Below, one piece after another: positions 17,198-26,258 of a stretch of 64,000 nucleotides of DNA (the stretch's first letter is position 1; the number at the start of each line of letters is the position of its first letter). The stretch covers positions 558,001 to 622,000 of the forward strand of contig CAWIKW010000002.1 in NCBI GenBank assembly GCA_963836785.1, read 5' to 3'. This DNA is from DASQPR01 sp963836785. Lineage in GTDB: Bacteria > Actinomycetota > Actinomycetes > Mycobacteriales > Micromonosporaceae. The position numbers and the translations under genes are program-made. Below the pieces are notes generated by a model, which did not search any database, had not been told where the DNA came from, and saw only the letters and a list, made by a program, of their open reading frames with translations.

Positions 17198-18637
17198 GTG
17201 ACGCAGGTCGAACCGCAACCGTCCCGACCGGTGCCAGCGACTCGTGTCGGCGAGTCGGCGGCCGGGCCGCGGATCGTGGCACTCGACTGCTTCGACGTCC
17301 GGTTCCCGACATCGCTCCAGCATGACGGGTCCGACGCGATGAATCCCGATCCGGATTATTCGGCGGCGTACGCGGTGCTCCGCACGGATCAACCGGGTCT
17401 GGAAGGCCACGCGTTGTGCTTCACCATCGGCCGCGGAAACGAGGTCGTCGTTGCGGCAATCGCTGCTCTTCGCCAGCATGTGGTCGGACGACTTGCGCAC
17501 GAGGTTGTCGACAACTTGGGCGGTTTGAGCGTCGACCTCGTCGCCGACAGCCAACTGCGGTGGCTGGGTCCGGAAAAGGGCGTCATCCACATGGCGATCG
17601 GCGCGATCGTCAACGCGGCCTGGGATCTGGCCGCGAAGATGGCCGGCAAACCCGTATGGCGGCTGCTCGCGGACATGACGCCGGAGGAACTTGTCGACCT
17701 CGTCGACTTCCGTTACATCAACGATGCCCTGACGCCCGATGAGGCGCTCGACATCCTGCGGGCCGGTCGGGAAGGCATGGCCGAGCGGATCGAGCATCTG
17801 GAGCGCGAGGGCTATCCGGCGTACACGACAACGCCAGGCTGGCTCGGCTACTCCGACGAGAAGTTGCAGCGACTCTCCCGCGAGGCGGTTGCCGACGGCT
17901 TCGGCCAGATCAAGCTCAAGGTGGGCGGGGACGCCGCGAGCGATGCGCGCCGGATGGCGCTGGCGCGGGAGGCGGTCGGTCCCGACATCCGGATCGCGGT
18001 TGACGCAAATCAGCGATGGAGCGTGCCGGAGGCGATCGCCGCGGTCGCGGCACTCGCGCCGTGGCAGCCGTACTGGGTTGAGGAACCGACGAGTCCGGAC
18101 GAAATCCTTGGCCTGGGCCGGATCCGAGCGGCGGTCTCGCCGGTCAAGATCGCGGCGGGTGAGCACGTGGCCAACCGGGTCGTGTTCAAGCAACTGCTTC
18201 AGGTCGGAGCGCTGGATTTCCTGCAGATCGACGCGTGCCGCGTGGCCGGCGTCAACGAAAACGTAGCGATCCTGCTCCTCGCGGCCAAGTTCGGCGTTCC
18301 GGTCTGCCCGCACGCCGGCGGCGTCGGTCTGTGCGAGATGGTCCAGCACCTGGCCATGTTCGACTACGTCGCTGTCTGCGGCACGATGGCCGACCGAGTC
18401 ATCGAGTACGTCGATCACCTTCATGAACACTTCGTCGATCCGGTCCGGATCGTCGCTGGCCGGTATCTCGCGCCGAGGGTTGCGGGGTTTTCCTCGACGC
18501 TGCGGATCGAGTCGCTGGCCGATCACGAATTCCCGCACGGCTCCGTGTGGCAGGCGCTGCGACCCGCGACCGGATGGCCACTCGACCCGCAGCATCCCCA
18601 GCCCGAAGCTCACGAACGCACGATGGGAGAGCCATGA
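17198..18637 (+). CDS. fucD: L-fuconate dehydratase-like enolase-superfamily enzyme
   Basis: 479 aa. GTG 17198 (GCGAGGAG 6 nt upstream) is preferred over ATG 17162, which lies inside the operator palindrome. The mandelate-racemase/enolase barrel shows the catalytic lysine motif (FGQIKLKVGG), metal ligands (RIAVDANQRW, YWVEEPTSPDE, KIAAGEHV) and late catalytic His region (VCPHAGGVGLCEMVQHL). The N-terminus (VALDCFDVRFPTS, DGSDAMNPDPDYSAAYAVLR) is characteristic of the fuconate dehydratase subgroup. It would convert L-fuconate to 2-keto-3-deoxy-L-fuconate in the cytoplasm. Its stop overlaps the start of the solute-binding protein gene (ATGA). Confidence 0.88.
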   Translation: MTQVEPQPSRPVPATRVGESAAGPRIVALDCFDVRFPTSLQHDGSDAMNPDPDYSAAYAVLRTDQPGLEGHALCFTIGRGNEVVVAAIAALRQHVVGRLAHEVVDNLGGLSVDLVADSQLRWLGPEKGVIHMAIGAIVNAAWDLAAKMAGKPVWRLLADMTPEELVDLVDFRYINDALTPDEALDILRAGREGMAERIEHLEREGYPAYTTTPGWLGYSDEKLQRLSREAVADGFGQIKLKVGGDAASDARRMALAREAVGPDIRIAVDANQRWSVPEAIAAVAALAPWQPYWVEEPTSPDEILGLGRIRAAVSPVKIAAGEHVANRVVFKQLLQVGALDFLQIDACRVAGVNENVAILLLAAKFGVPVCPHAGGVGLCEMVQHLAMFDYVAVCGTMADRVIEYVDHLHEHFVDPVRIVAGRYLAPRVAGFSSTLRIESLADHEFPHGSVWQALRPATGWPLDPQHPQPEAHERTMGEP

Positions 18638-19776
18638 GAGCAAAGCGTCGCCTGCTGGCGTTCGCGGCCGTCGTCGCCGTCAGCACACTGCTAGCCGCCT
18701 GCGGATCCAACGGCGGTTCCGGCAGCAGTACGAAGTCATCCGGGCCGATCAAGGTCGGCATCGCGCTCACGTACAACAACACCGCGTTCTGGTCGGCGTA
18801 CATCAACTACGAGCAGCAGTACGCGCAGCAGATGAACATCAAGTTGCTCGGCCCCCTACTGGCCGGAGCGGACGCGAGCCTGCAGAACCAGCAGATCGAA
18901 AACCTCGTCAACGAGGGTGCGCAAGCGATCGTGGTCAACCCGGAAACCGCGACCAGCCTCGGTCCGGCAATCTCCTACGCGACCGCACACCACGTCCAGC
19001 TCGTCTCGGTCGACACGATCGTCGGCGCGGGCAAGGTCTACATGGTGGTCCGTGCCTCGAACACGCTCTACGGACAGAGTGCCTGCGCGTACATCTCGCA
19101 GACCGTCAAGTCCGGGTACGTGCTCGACCTCGAGGGCGACCTGACGTCGTCCAATGGTGCCGATCGGACGAACGCGTTCAACGACTGCATGAAGGCCAAC
19201 GATCCCGGGGTGACGGTGCTGGCCAAGCCGACCGTATGGACCGACGCGACGGCGGTCACCGACGCGCAGAACGCCATCAACGCGTACGGCTCCCAGCTCA
19301 AGGCGATCTACTCGCAGTGGTCGAGTCCGGACACCGGGATCATCCCGCTGTTGAAGAGCAAGGGTCTGGGCGCCGGTTCGCCCAACCACGTAATGCTGAT
19401 CAGCGATGACGGCGTGCCGTTCGAGATGTGCGACATCGGCAAGGGTACGGTCGACGCCTCGCAGTCCCAGCCGGCCGATCTCTACGCCAAGTGGGCGCTC
19501 ACGTACGCGGTCGACGCGGCCAAGGGCGTCAAGCTCGCTGCCGGACAGCCCGGCGGCGGCGCGCCGACGCTGCAAAACGTTACCTACCAAGGTGACACGA
19601 ACCTCGCCGACCCGATCGTGGCACCGTTCGTGACGAAGACGCAGCAGACGCTCACGATCAGCTCGCCGGTCGACGGCTTGCCCGGCACACTGACCACCAG
19701 TCCGGTCACCGACCAGAACCTCTGGGGCAATGTGTACGGTGCTGCGCACGGTGGGGTCTGCTCGGCGACGACCTGA
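18634..19776 (+). CDS. Sugar ABC transporter substrate-binding lipoprotein
   Basis: 380 aa. A lipoprotein signal peptide ends in the lipobox LAAC (Cys23), followed by a Gly/Ser linker. The mature protein is a periplasmic-binding-protein type I fold of the ribose/xylose class: KVGIALTYNNTAFWSAYI, ENLVNEGAQAIVVNP and YVLDLEGDLTSSNGADR. It overlaps fucD by 4 nt. By context it delivers L-fucose or a related 6-deoxysugar to the ATPase and permease encoded next. Confidence 0.9.
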   Translation: MRAKRRLLAFAAVVAVSTLLAACGSNGGSGSSTKSSGPIKVGIALTYNNTAFWSAYINYEQQYAQQMNIKLLGPLLAGADASLQNQQIENLVNEGAQAIVVNPETATSLGPAISYATAHHVQLVSVDTIVGAGKVYMVVRASNTLYGQSACAYISQTVKSGYVLDLEGDLTSSNGADRTNAFNDCMKANDPGVTVLAKPTVWTDATAVTDAQNAINAYGSQLKAIYSQWSSPDTGIIPLLKSKGLGAGSPNHVMLISDDGVPFEMCDIGKGTVDASQSQPADLYAKWALTYAVDAAKGVKLAAGQPGGGAPTLQNVTYQGDTNLADPIVAPFVTKTQQTLTISSPVDGLPGTLTTSPVTDQNLWGNVYGAAHGGVCSATT

Positions 19777-19778
19777 CC

Positions 19779-19818
19779 CATGGTGCGGCCGGCGTCTCGG
19801 GGGGCCGGCCGCACCATG
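19779..19818 (+). terminator. 15-bp perfect hairpin between binding-protein and ATPase genes
   Basis: CATGGTGCGGCCGGC (19779-19793) pairs fully with 19804-19818 around a 10-nt loop, starting 2 nt after the stop of the binding-protein gene. Within an ABC importer operon such a structure usually protects the 5' message and limits read-through, giving excess binding protein over ATPase and permease. Confidence 0.75.
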
Positions 19819-19859
19819 ACATGCCGTTGACACGACCCGTCAACCGGAAGGGATTCGCG

Positions 19860-21410
19860 ATGACAACCGGCCGCGCACCACTCGTCGACGTGACCGGTGT
19901 CGACAAGTGGTTCGGCAGCACCCATGCGCTGCGCGGCGTCGACCTGACGATCGAGGCCGGGCAATGTCTTGGCCTAGTCGGCCGCAACGGTGCCGGCAAG
20001 TCCACGCTGGTGTCGATCCTGTCCGGGCTGGTCGAGCCGGACGCCGGTGAGGTGCGGTTCGAGGGCACACCGGCGCCGCGGATCGGCGATGTCACCGGAT
20101 GGCGCCAGTGGATCGCAACGGTGTTCCAGCATTCGATGGTCGTGCCGGACCTGTCGGTCGCCGAAAACATCTTTCTCGGCGGCACCGACCGTGTCGTGAA
20201 TTGGCGTGACATGCGGGCTCGCACGCGCGAGGTGATGGGCGAATGGGGCTACGCCATCGACGCGGACGCGCGCTGTCGTGATCTGTCGGTCGAGCAGCTG
20301 CAGATCGTCGAGATCGCTCGCGCGCTGGCTCGGGGCGCACGGTGCGTACTGCTCGACGAACCGACGGCCGCACTGGAACGCGACGCGGTACGCCGGCTCT
20401 TCGACCGCGTACGGCAGCTGGTTGCCAGTGGCGTCGCGGTGCTCTACATCTCGCACCACCTCGAAGAGGTCTTCGAAATCTGTCACGACGTGGCGGTCGT
20501 CCGGGACGGTGACCTGGTGCTCACCGCACCAACCGGCGCGCTTCGGCGCGAGGACCTCGTGGCGGCGATGGTTGGCTCCGCCCCGGTCGCGGATGCGTCG
20601 GCGGCAGCGGGACCGGCCACGGCGCGGCCCGACGAAGAGCCGGTGCTGAGCGTCGACGACCTGCGGGCATCGTCCGGCCGCGGTCGACTGGGCGGGGTAT
20701 CGCTACGGGTAGCCGCGGGTGAGGTGGTCGGCGTGACCGGACTGCTGAGTGCCGGCGTCGCCACGCTCGGCCGAGCCGTGGCCGGTGTCGAAGCCTACGA
20801 TGCCGGCCACATCAGGGTGCACGGCCGCGCGGTGCCCGGTGGGCGTCGCGATGTGGCCCAGCACGCGGGGATCGGCTACATCCCGGAGGACCGACGATCG
20901 GAAGGATTCGTCGCGCACCTCGGCGTCGCCGAGAACGTCACCATGACGATCGCCGAGCGGCTTGCCGACTGGCTCGGCCTGACCCGGCCGAGGCGCCGGG
21001 TGGCCGCCGCGGCCCCGATCACATCATCGCTCTCGTTGGTGTCGTCGGGTCCGGGCCAGCCGGTCGGCGAGCTATCCGGTGGCAATCAACAGAAGGTGAC
21101 CGTCGCACGGACCTTGGCGCACAACCCATCGGTCGTCGTCGCGATCACGCCGACGCGCGGCGTCGACGTCGCGTCGAAGGCGCTGCTGTTGCAGTCGCTC
21201 GCGGACGTGGCCCGCAACACCGGCGCCGGGGTCCTGCTGTGCACCGACGAACTGTCTGATCTCGTGCTGTGCGACCGTGTCGTCGTACTGGTCCGGGGCG
21301 AGGTCTTCACGGAGTTCACCGAGCCGCCGTTCGACCGCGACGCACTCTTGGTCGCCACCGAGGGGCTCGTCGCTACGGCCGCTGGCAACGCCGAGGAGGC
21401 ATCACGATGA
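19860..21410 (+). CDS. Sugar ABC transporter ATP-binding protein (two NBDs)
   Basis: 516 aa from ATG 19860 with GGAAGGGA at 6-nt spacing. The first NBD is canonical: Walker A GRNGAGKST, signature LSVEQLQIVEIARAL and Walker B CVLLDEPTAALE. The second NBD has lost Walker A (VTGLLSAGVATLGRAV) and its Walker B reads VVVAITPTRGVDV instead of DEPTRG, but it keeps LSGGNQQKV. This asymmetry is normal in the RbsA/XylG class, though loss of the DEP triplet is more extreme than usual. It powers import of the sugar bound by the lipoprotein and overlaps the permease gene by 4 nt. Confidence 0.9.
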   Translation: MTTGRAPLVDVTGVDKWFGSTHALRGVDLTIEAGQCLGLVGRNGAGKSTLVSILSGLVEPDAGEVRFEGTPAPRIGDVTGWRQWIATVFQHSMVVPDLSVAENIFLGGTDRVVNWRDMRARTREVMGEWGYAIDADARCRDLSVEQLQIVEIARALARGARCVLLDEPTAALERDAVRRLFDRVRQLVASGVAVLYISHHLEEVFEICHDVAVVRDGDLVLTAPTGALRREDLVAAMVGSAPVADASAAAGPATARPDEEPVLSVDDLRASSGRGRLGGVSLRVAAGEVVGVTGLLSAGVATLGRAVAGVEAYDAGHIRVHGRAVPGGRRDVAQHAGIGYIPEDRRSEGFVAHLGVAENVTMTIAERLADWLGLTRPRRRVAAAAPITSSLSLVSSGPGQPVGELSGGNQQKVTVARTLAHNPSVVVAITPTRGVDVASKALLLQSLADVARNTGAGVLLCTDELSDLVLCDRVVVLVRGEVFTEFTEPPFDRDALLVATEGLVATAAGNAEEASR

Positions 21411-22540
21411 TCTCCAAATCGACACCGGACGCCGCGCTCGCCCCGGATGGGGCCAACGGTCCGGGCACCGCGAGTGTGCCGGGTCCGGGCACCGCGAGTG
21501 TGCCGGCCCAGCGGATCGGCGACGGACCGCCGTCGCGTGGACGGGCCATCGCCGATCGGGTGCGTGGTGCGAACGTGAGCGTGTTGCGCGAGGTGGCACT
21601 GCTGCCCGTCCTGGCGATTCTGCTCATTGTCGGCGCGTTCGTCAGCCCGGTCTTCTTCACGGTCTCCAACATCGCCGGCATCGGGCAACAGATCTCCGCG
21701 CTCGGTGTCGTGGTGGTCGGCGAAAGCCTGATCCTGATGATCGGCGGGATGGACCTGTCACTGGAGTCCACCTACGGCCTCGCGCCGATGGTCGCCGCCT
21801 GGCTGATCCTGCCGGTCAGTTCGTTCGGCAACGGTACGAAGCTCAACCCGTACGTTGGCATCCTGATCCTTCTCGCCGTCGGCGCGGCGGTCGGCATTGC
21901 CAACGGACTGCTCATCGTGAAGGGCCGGCTGAACGGGTTCATCGTCACGCTCGGCATGACGATTGTGTTGGCCGGCCTGCAGAACGGCATCGTCAAAGCA
22001 CAGTCGCTGTTTGGTCTGCCGACCGCGTTCAGCTACCTTGGCGCCGCCTATTGGGGACGCATCTCGGTGTCCCTGGTCGTCGCGGCCATCATCTTCGTCC
22101 TGGTCGGGCTTTTCCTGCGCTACCACCGGACCGGCCGCGCGATCTACGCGGTGGGCGGCAATCCGGCCGCCGCCCGCGCCGCCGGCATCAAGGTCGACCG
22201 AATCAAGATCGGCGTGTACGTGTTCGGTAGCGTTCTCGCGGCGCTCGGTGGTCTGATGGAGGCGGGCCGGGTCTCGGCGGTCACCGGACAGCAGGGTTAC
22301 GGCGAAGGAATCATCTTCTCGGTGTTCGCGGCGGCCGTGATCGGTGGCGTCAGCCTCAAGGGCGGCCGCGGCAACATGGTCGGTGCGGCATCCGGCGTTA
22401 TCCTGCTCGGCCTGGTGCAGAACATCCTGGACCTCGCGAACGTCTCGAACTACTGGATCGAAGCGATCGATGGTGCCGTGATTCTGTTCGCGCTGTTCCT
22501 CGCCCGGGTGATCGGTGGCGAGTCGACGGCGGAAGGCTGA
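21407..22540 (+). CDS. Sugar ABC transporter permease (RbsC-like)
   Basis: 377 aa from ATG 21407 (GAGGAGG upstream, ATGA overlap). About ten transmembrane helices start near residue 60. Family landmarks are ESLILMIGGMDLSLES and AVGGNPAAARAAGIKVDRIK, the cytoplasmic EAA-like loop contacting the ATPase. The first ~55 residues are a hydrophilic extension containing a tandem 8-residue repeat, unusual for this family. Confidence 0.9.
   Translation: MISKSTPDAALAPDGANGPGTASVPGPGTASVPAQRIGDGPPSRGRAIADRVRGANVSVLREVALLPVLAILLIVGAFVSPVFFTVSNIAGIGQQISALGVVVVGESLILMIGGMDLSLESTYGLAPMVAAWLILPVSSFGNGTKLNPYVGILILLAVGAAVGIANGLLIVKGRLNGFIVTLGMTIVLAGLQNGIVKAQSLFGLPTAFSYLGAAYWGRISVSLVVAAIIFVLVGLFLRYHRTGRAIYAVGGNPAAARAAGIKVDRIKIGVYVFGSVLAALGGLMEAGRVSAVTGQQGYGEGIIFSVFAAAVIGGVSLKGGRGNMVGAASGVILLGLVQNILDLANVSNYWIEAIDGAVILFALFLARVIGGESTAEG
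21458..21505 (+). repeat. Tandem 24-bp repeat within the permease gene
   Basis: Two adjacent 24-bp units (21458-21481 and 21482-21505) encode GPGTASVP twice in the cytoplasmic N-terminal extension. In-frame copy-number change here would alter only a linker. Confidence 0.8.
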
Positions 22541-22594
22541 CCAAATGCGATTGCTGCGATTCCGCCTGGCCACCCGCCGACTCCGGCCCCGGTC

Positions 22595-23611
22595 ATGACG
22601 TCGAACGCGACCGGCCGCGACGGACCACCGGCCGGTACCGGATTGTCCCGGCGGAGACTGGGCCGGTCCGGTGTGACCGTGACCGAACTGGCGATGGGTA
22701 CGGCCGCGATCGGCAACCTCTACACCGAGGTCGATGACGAGACCGCGACCGCCACGATTGAGGCCGCATGGGACTGTGGCATCCGAACGTTCGACACGGC
22801 CCCGCACTACGGTCTCGGCCTCGCCGAACGACGCCTCGGCGCGGCGCTCCGGCACCGGCCGCGCGACGAGTACGTGCTATCCACGAAGGTCGGCCGGCTG
22901 CTCATACCCGTAGCCGAGCCGCGCGGCCGTGACACCGACGGTTTCGCGGTGCCGGCAGCTTACCGGCGCCGGTACGACTACAGCGCGGACGGCGTGCTCC
23001 GCAGCATCGAGTCGAGCCTCGATCGTCTGGGGCTGGACCGGATCGACATCGTCCTGATCCACGACCCCGACGAGCACGAGGAGGAGGCGTTCGCCGAGGC
23101 GTATCCGGCGCTGGAGGCACTTCGATCGCAGGGCGTGATCCGGGCGATCGGAGCCGGCATGAACCAGGCCGACATGCTGACCCGGTTCGTCACCGATACC
23201 GACGTCGACGTCGTCCTGCTGGCCAACCGCTATACGCTGCTCGATCAAACGGCGGCCGAGAGCTTGTTGCCGGAAGCGTTGGCACGCAACGTCGGCGTGA
23301 TGATCGGTGGCGTCTTCAACTCCGGCCTGCTCGCGAACCCCGGTGCCGGCGCCACATTCGACTATCGCACGGCGTCCGCCGACGACATTGACCGCGCACA
23401 GTCAATCGCGGCGGTTTGCGCACGTTATGGCGTGCCGCTGCGAGCGGCCGCGGTCAGGTTCGCGCTCGGCGATCCAGCCGTCGCGGCCGTGCTGATCGGG
23501 GCGCGGAGCCCCTACGAGATCGCCGACGCGGTCGCCCTGCGCGGCCTTGCGATCCCGCCGGAACTGTGGACCGCGCTCGACGAACGACGGTCGGGGAGTG
23601 ATGCGGGATGA
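22595..23611 (+). CDS. Aldo/keto reductase, L-fucose dehydrogenase-like
   Basis: 338 aa from ATG 22595. It has the AKR barrel with the catalytic tetrad regions: RTFDTAPHYGLGLAERRLG (Asp, Tyr), YVLSTKVGRLL (Lys) and DIVLIHDPDEH (His). FDYRTASADDIDRAQ and the C-terminal AVLIGARSPYEI match the D-threo-aldose 1-dehydrogenase/pyridoxal dehydrogenase subgroup. In this operon it would oxidise L-fucose at C1 to L-fucono-lactone with NAD(P)+. It overlaps the mutarotase gene by 4 nt. Confidence 0.87.
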   Translation: MTSNATGRDGPPAGTGLSRRRLGRSGVTVTELAMGTAAIGNLYTEVDDETATATIEAAWDCGIRTFDTAPHYGLGLAERRLGAALRHRPRDEYVLSTKVGRLLIPVAEPRGRDTDGFAVPAAYRRRYDYSADGVLRSIESSLDRLGLDRIDIVLIHDPDEHEEEAFAEAYPALEALRSQGVIRAIGAGMNQADMLTRFVTDTDVDVVLLANRYTLLDQTAAESLLPEALARNVGVMIGGVFNSGLLANPGAGATFDYRTASADDIDRAQSIAAVCARYGVPLRAAAVRFALGDPAVAAVLIGARSPYEIADAVALRGLAIPPELWTALDERRSGSDAG

Positions 23612-23919
23612 GAGTCGCGCTGCACACACGGGTACGCCCGGATCGGATCGCCGAGTACGAACAGGCACACCGCGATGTGCCGACGGCGTTGGCCGCGGCG
23701 ATTCGTGCCGGCGGTGCCACGGCCTGGACAATATGGCGCAGCGGCACCGATCTGTTCCATCTCATCGAGTGCGACGACTATGCTGCGCTGCTCGCGGGTC
23801 TGGCGACGCTGCCGGTGAACGTGGCCTGGCAAGCCCGAATGGCCGAGCTTCTGGACGTCGTCCACGACTACTCGGCGGATGGCGCCGCGGCCGGACTTCC
23901 CGTGGTGTGGACGCTGTGA
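23608..23919 (+). CDS. L-rhamnose/L-fucose mutarotase (RhaM family)
   Basis: 103 aa, a ferredoxin-like monosaccharide mutarotase. MRVALHTRVRPDRIAEYEQAH carries the His and Tyr positions of the family, TAWTIWRSGTDLFHLIE gives the conserved second strand region, and ARMAELLDV ends the fold. It would interconvert sugar anomers to feed the adjacent C1 dehydrogenase. ATG and GTG overlaps on both sides tie it to the operon. Confidence 0.85.
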   Translation: MRVALHTRVRPDRIAEYEQAHRDVPTALAAAIRAGGATAWTIWRSGTDLFHLIECDDYAALLAGLATLPVNVAWQARMAELLDVVHDYSADGAAAGLPVVWTL

Positions 23920-24785
23920 CCGTCATAGACGCCCACCATCACGTCTGGGATCTCGGCGCGCGCGACCAGCCGTGGATTGTCGGCGCCACCATGGCGACGA
24001 TTCGGCGCGACTTTTCCGTCGACGATCTACGCCCCGTGGCCGCCGCGGCCGGCGTCACCGCCACGGTCCTCGTGCAAACGGTGACCGTCCCCGAGGAGAC
24101 ACCGGAAATGCTGGCGATCGCGGCTACCGATCCGCTCGTGCGCGGCGTGGTCGGCTGGACCGATCTGACCGGCCGCGATGTGTCAGGCGAACTCGCCCGG
24201 CTGGCCGGGCGGCCTGGCGGCGATCGGCTGGTCGGGCTGCGCCATCAGGTGCAGGAGGAGCCGGACCCGGACTGGTTGCGCCGGCCGGATGTGATCGCCG
24301 GTCTGCGCCACGTCGCGCGGGCCGGGCTCGCCTACGACCTTGTGGTCCGACCCCATCAGCTGGCGGCGGCCGTGTACGCGGCTCAAGCCGTACCCGACCT
24401 GCAGTTTGTTCTTGACCATGCCGGCAAGCCGCCGATCGCGACCGGCGACCTGGAACCGTGGGCCAGCGCGGTTCGTGCGTTGTCCAACTGCCCGAACACG
24501 GTGTGCAAGCTGTCCGGGCTCGTCACCGAGGCCGACCGCGACGCGCCGCCGGCGGCGTTCCGGCCGTTTGTGGACATTGTGCTGACGGCGTTCGGCGCCG
24601 AGCGGCTGATGTTCGGCTCGGACTGGCCGGTCTGCCTGCTGGCCCGCGAGTATGCCGACGTACTCGGGCTGGCGGAGACTCTGACCGCCGACCTCAGCAC
24701 ATCGGAGCGAGCGGCCGCGTTTTCCGGCACCGCGGCACGCGTCTACCGGATCGGCGACGGGACCGAGGGGGAGCAGTGGCACTGA
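23916..24785 (+). CDS. Amidohydrolase-2 family lactonase (L-fucono-lactonase-like)
   Basis: 289 aa from GTG 23916, which overlaps the mutarotase stop. The COG3618 lactonase signature is complete: TVIDAHHHVWDLG at the N-terminus, GLRHQVQEEPDPDWL, FVLDHAGKPPI, NTVCKLSGLVTEAD and MFGSDWPVCLLA. It would open the 1,4-lactone made by the aldo/keto reductase to L-fuconate, the substrate of the dehydratase at the head of the operon. It overlaps the regulator gene by 10 nt. Confidence 0.9.
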   Translation: MTVIDAHHHVWDLGARDQPWIVGATMATIRRDFSVDDLRPVAAAAGVTATVLVQTVTVPEETPEMLAIAATDPLVRGVVGWTDLTGRDVSGELARLAGRPGGDRLVGLRHQVQEEPDPDWLRRPDVIAGLRHVARAGLAYDLVVRPHQLAAAVYAAQAVPDLQFVLDHAGKPPIATGDLEPWASAVRALSNCPNTVCKLSGLVTEADRDAPPAAFRPFVDIVLTAFGAERLMFGSDWPVCLLAREYADVLGLAETLTADLSTSERAAAFSGTAARVYRIGDGTEGEQWH

Positions 24786-25453
24786 CCGACGAGGCGATCC
24801 TCAAGATCAAAGAGATGATCGTGTCGGGACGGGTACGCCCCGGCGAAAAGCTCCCGAGAGAAGCGGATCTCGCCGCCGAGCTCGGCCTGTCCCGAAACTC
24901 GTTACGCGAGGCCGTCAAGGCACTGACGCTGGTCAACGTGTTGGACGTACGCCAGGGCGACGGCACGTACGCGACGAGTCTCGCGCCGTCGCTGCTGCTC
25001 GAGGCGCTGAGTTTCATCGTCGACTTCCATCGCGACGACACGGTGCTCGACTTCCTCGAGGTGCGGCGGATCCTCGAACCGGGGGCGACCGCCCTGGCGG
25101 CGACGCGAATGACCGACGAGGACCGCGTCGAGCTCGGCAAGGTGCTGGAGTCGGTCGACGTGGACACGCCGGTCGAGGAGCTCGTGGCGGCGGACCTTGA
25201 ATTCCACCGGCTGATCGCGGTCGGCGCCGCCAATCCGGTACTCGCATCGTTGGTAGACAACATGTCCGCGCCGACCACCCGTGCGCGGATCTGGCGTGGC
25301 ATGACCGAGCCGCGGGCGCTCGAACGAACGTTGGCCGAACATCGCGCGATCTATCGCGCGATCATCGCTCGGGATGGCGATCTCGCCCGCTCGTGGGCGA
25401 CCGTCCACGTCGCCGGCATCGAGTCCTGGTTGCGCACCGCGCTGGGCCACTAG
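24776..25453 (+). CDS. GntR-family (FadR/FCD) transcriptional regulator
   Basis: 225 aa from GTG 24776. The N-terminal winged helix shows GRVRPGEKLPREADLAAELG and LSRNSLREAVKALTLVNVLD, followed by the wing RQGDGTYA. The C-terminal all-helical FCD domain contains the metal/ligand residues DFLEVRRILEPGATALAA, DLEFHRLIAVGAANPVL and EHRAIYRAIIARD. It is the last gene of the fuconate operon and very likely the autoregulated repressor acting at 17142-17165, relieved by a pathway sugar acid. Confidence 0.9.
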   Translation: MALTDEAILKIKEMIVSGRVRPGEKLPREADLAAELGLSRNSLREAVKALTLVNVLDVRQGDGTYATSLAPSLLLEALSFIVDFHRDDTVLDFLEVRRILEPGATALAATRMTDEDRVELGKVLESVDVDTPVEELVAADLEFHRLIAVGAANPVLASLVDNMSAPTTRARIWRGMTEPRALERTLAEHRAIYRAIIARDGDLARSWATVHVAGIESWLRTALGH

Positions 25454-25643
25454 CGGCGCCACGGCCGTACCGTCGCTCATCGGTCACATTTCATCGTCGC
25501 CAGCGCTGACCCGCGAGTGGTGCGGGCGGCCCGCTGGAGTTGGCCATCGGCCCCTGGCGGCCCGGGCATTTGCCTACAATCTGAGCCGTACGGGCCCGAT
25601 ATGCGAACCGCAGGGCTGCCGTTCGTCTCGAGGACTGGAACCG

Positions 25644-26102
25644 ATGACCGATCGCCCACCGCTTCCACCATTTGATCTTGAATCGGCGGCCGCGAAGGTG
25701 CAGGCGGCCGAGGATGCCTGGAACACCCGCGACCCGGTCAAGGTCGCCGGCGCTTATACGGTCGATTCGGTGTGGCGCAATCGCGACCAATTCATCACCG
25801 GCCGAGAAGCCATCATCGAATTCCTGACCGGCAAATGGGAGCGCGAATTGGACTACGCCCTCCGCAAAGGTCTCTGGGGCTTCCGCGAGAACCGCATCGC
25901 CGTACGGTTCCAGTACGAATCCCACGACTCGGCCGGACAGTGGTGGCGTAGCTACGGCAACGAACTCTGGGAGTTTGACGAGCACGGCTTCATGCGGCGC
26001 CGGGAGGCCAGCATCAACGACGTTGCCATCGACGACGCCGAGCGGCGGATCTTCGGGCCTCGCCCCGCCGACGAACACGGCCGGGACTTCCCGATCCACT
26101 GA
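25644..26102 (+). CDS. DUF1348 / SnoaL-like NTF2-fold protein
   Basis: 152 aa from ATG 25644. Its cone-shaped NTF2-like fold is recognisable from AEDAWNTRDPVKVAGAYT, VWRNRDQFITGREAI, FLTGKWERELDYALRKGLW and RRREASINDVAI, all diagnostic of DUF1348. It is a stand-alone cytoplasmic protein of unknown function. Confidence 0.88.
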   Translation: MTDRPPLPPFDLESAAAKVQAAEDAWNTRDPVKVAGAYTVDSVWRNRDQFITGREAIIEFLTGKWERELDYALRKGLWGFRENRIAVRFQYESHDSAGQWWRSYGNELWEFDEHGFMRRREASINDVAIDDAERRIFGPRPADEHGRDFPIH

Positions 26103-26258
26103 CGCGCCGCGCCGAGTGGCACCGTATGCCCAGCCCGGTCGGTTCGGCCGACTGAATATCGCCTGCTCGGCGACCCCACCGCCGTTCACCAGCGCATCCC
26201 GTCCAACCGCAAATCCGAGGGGCGGATTGGTCGTTACGGTCCGCCGTTTCTGGGTAAT

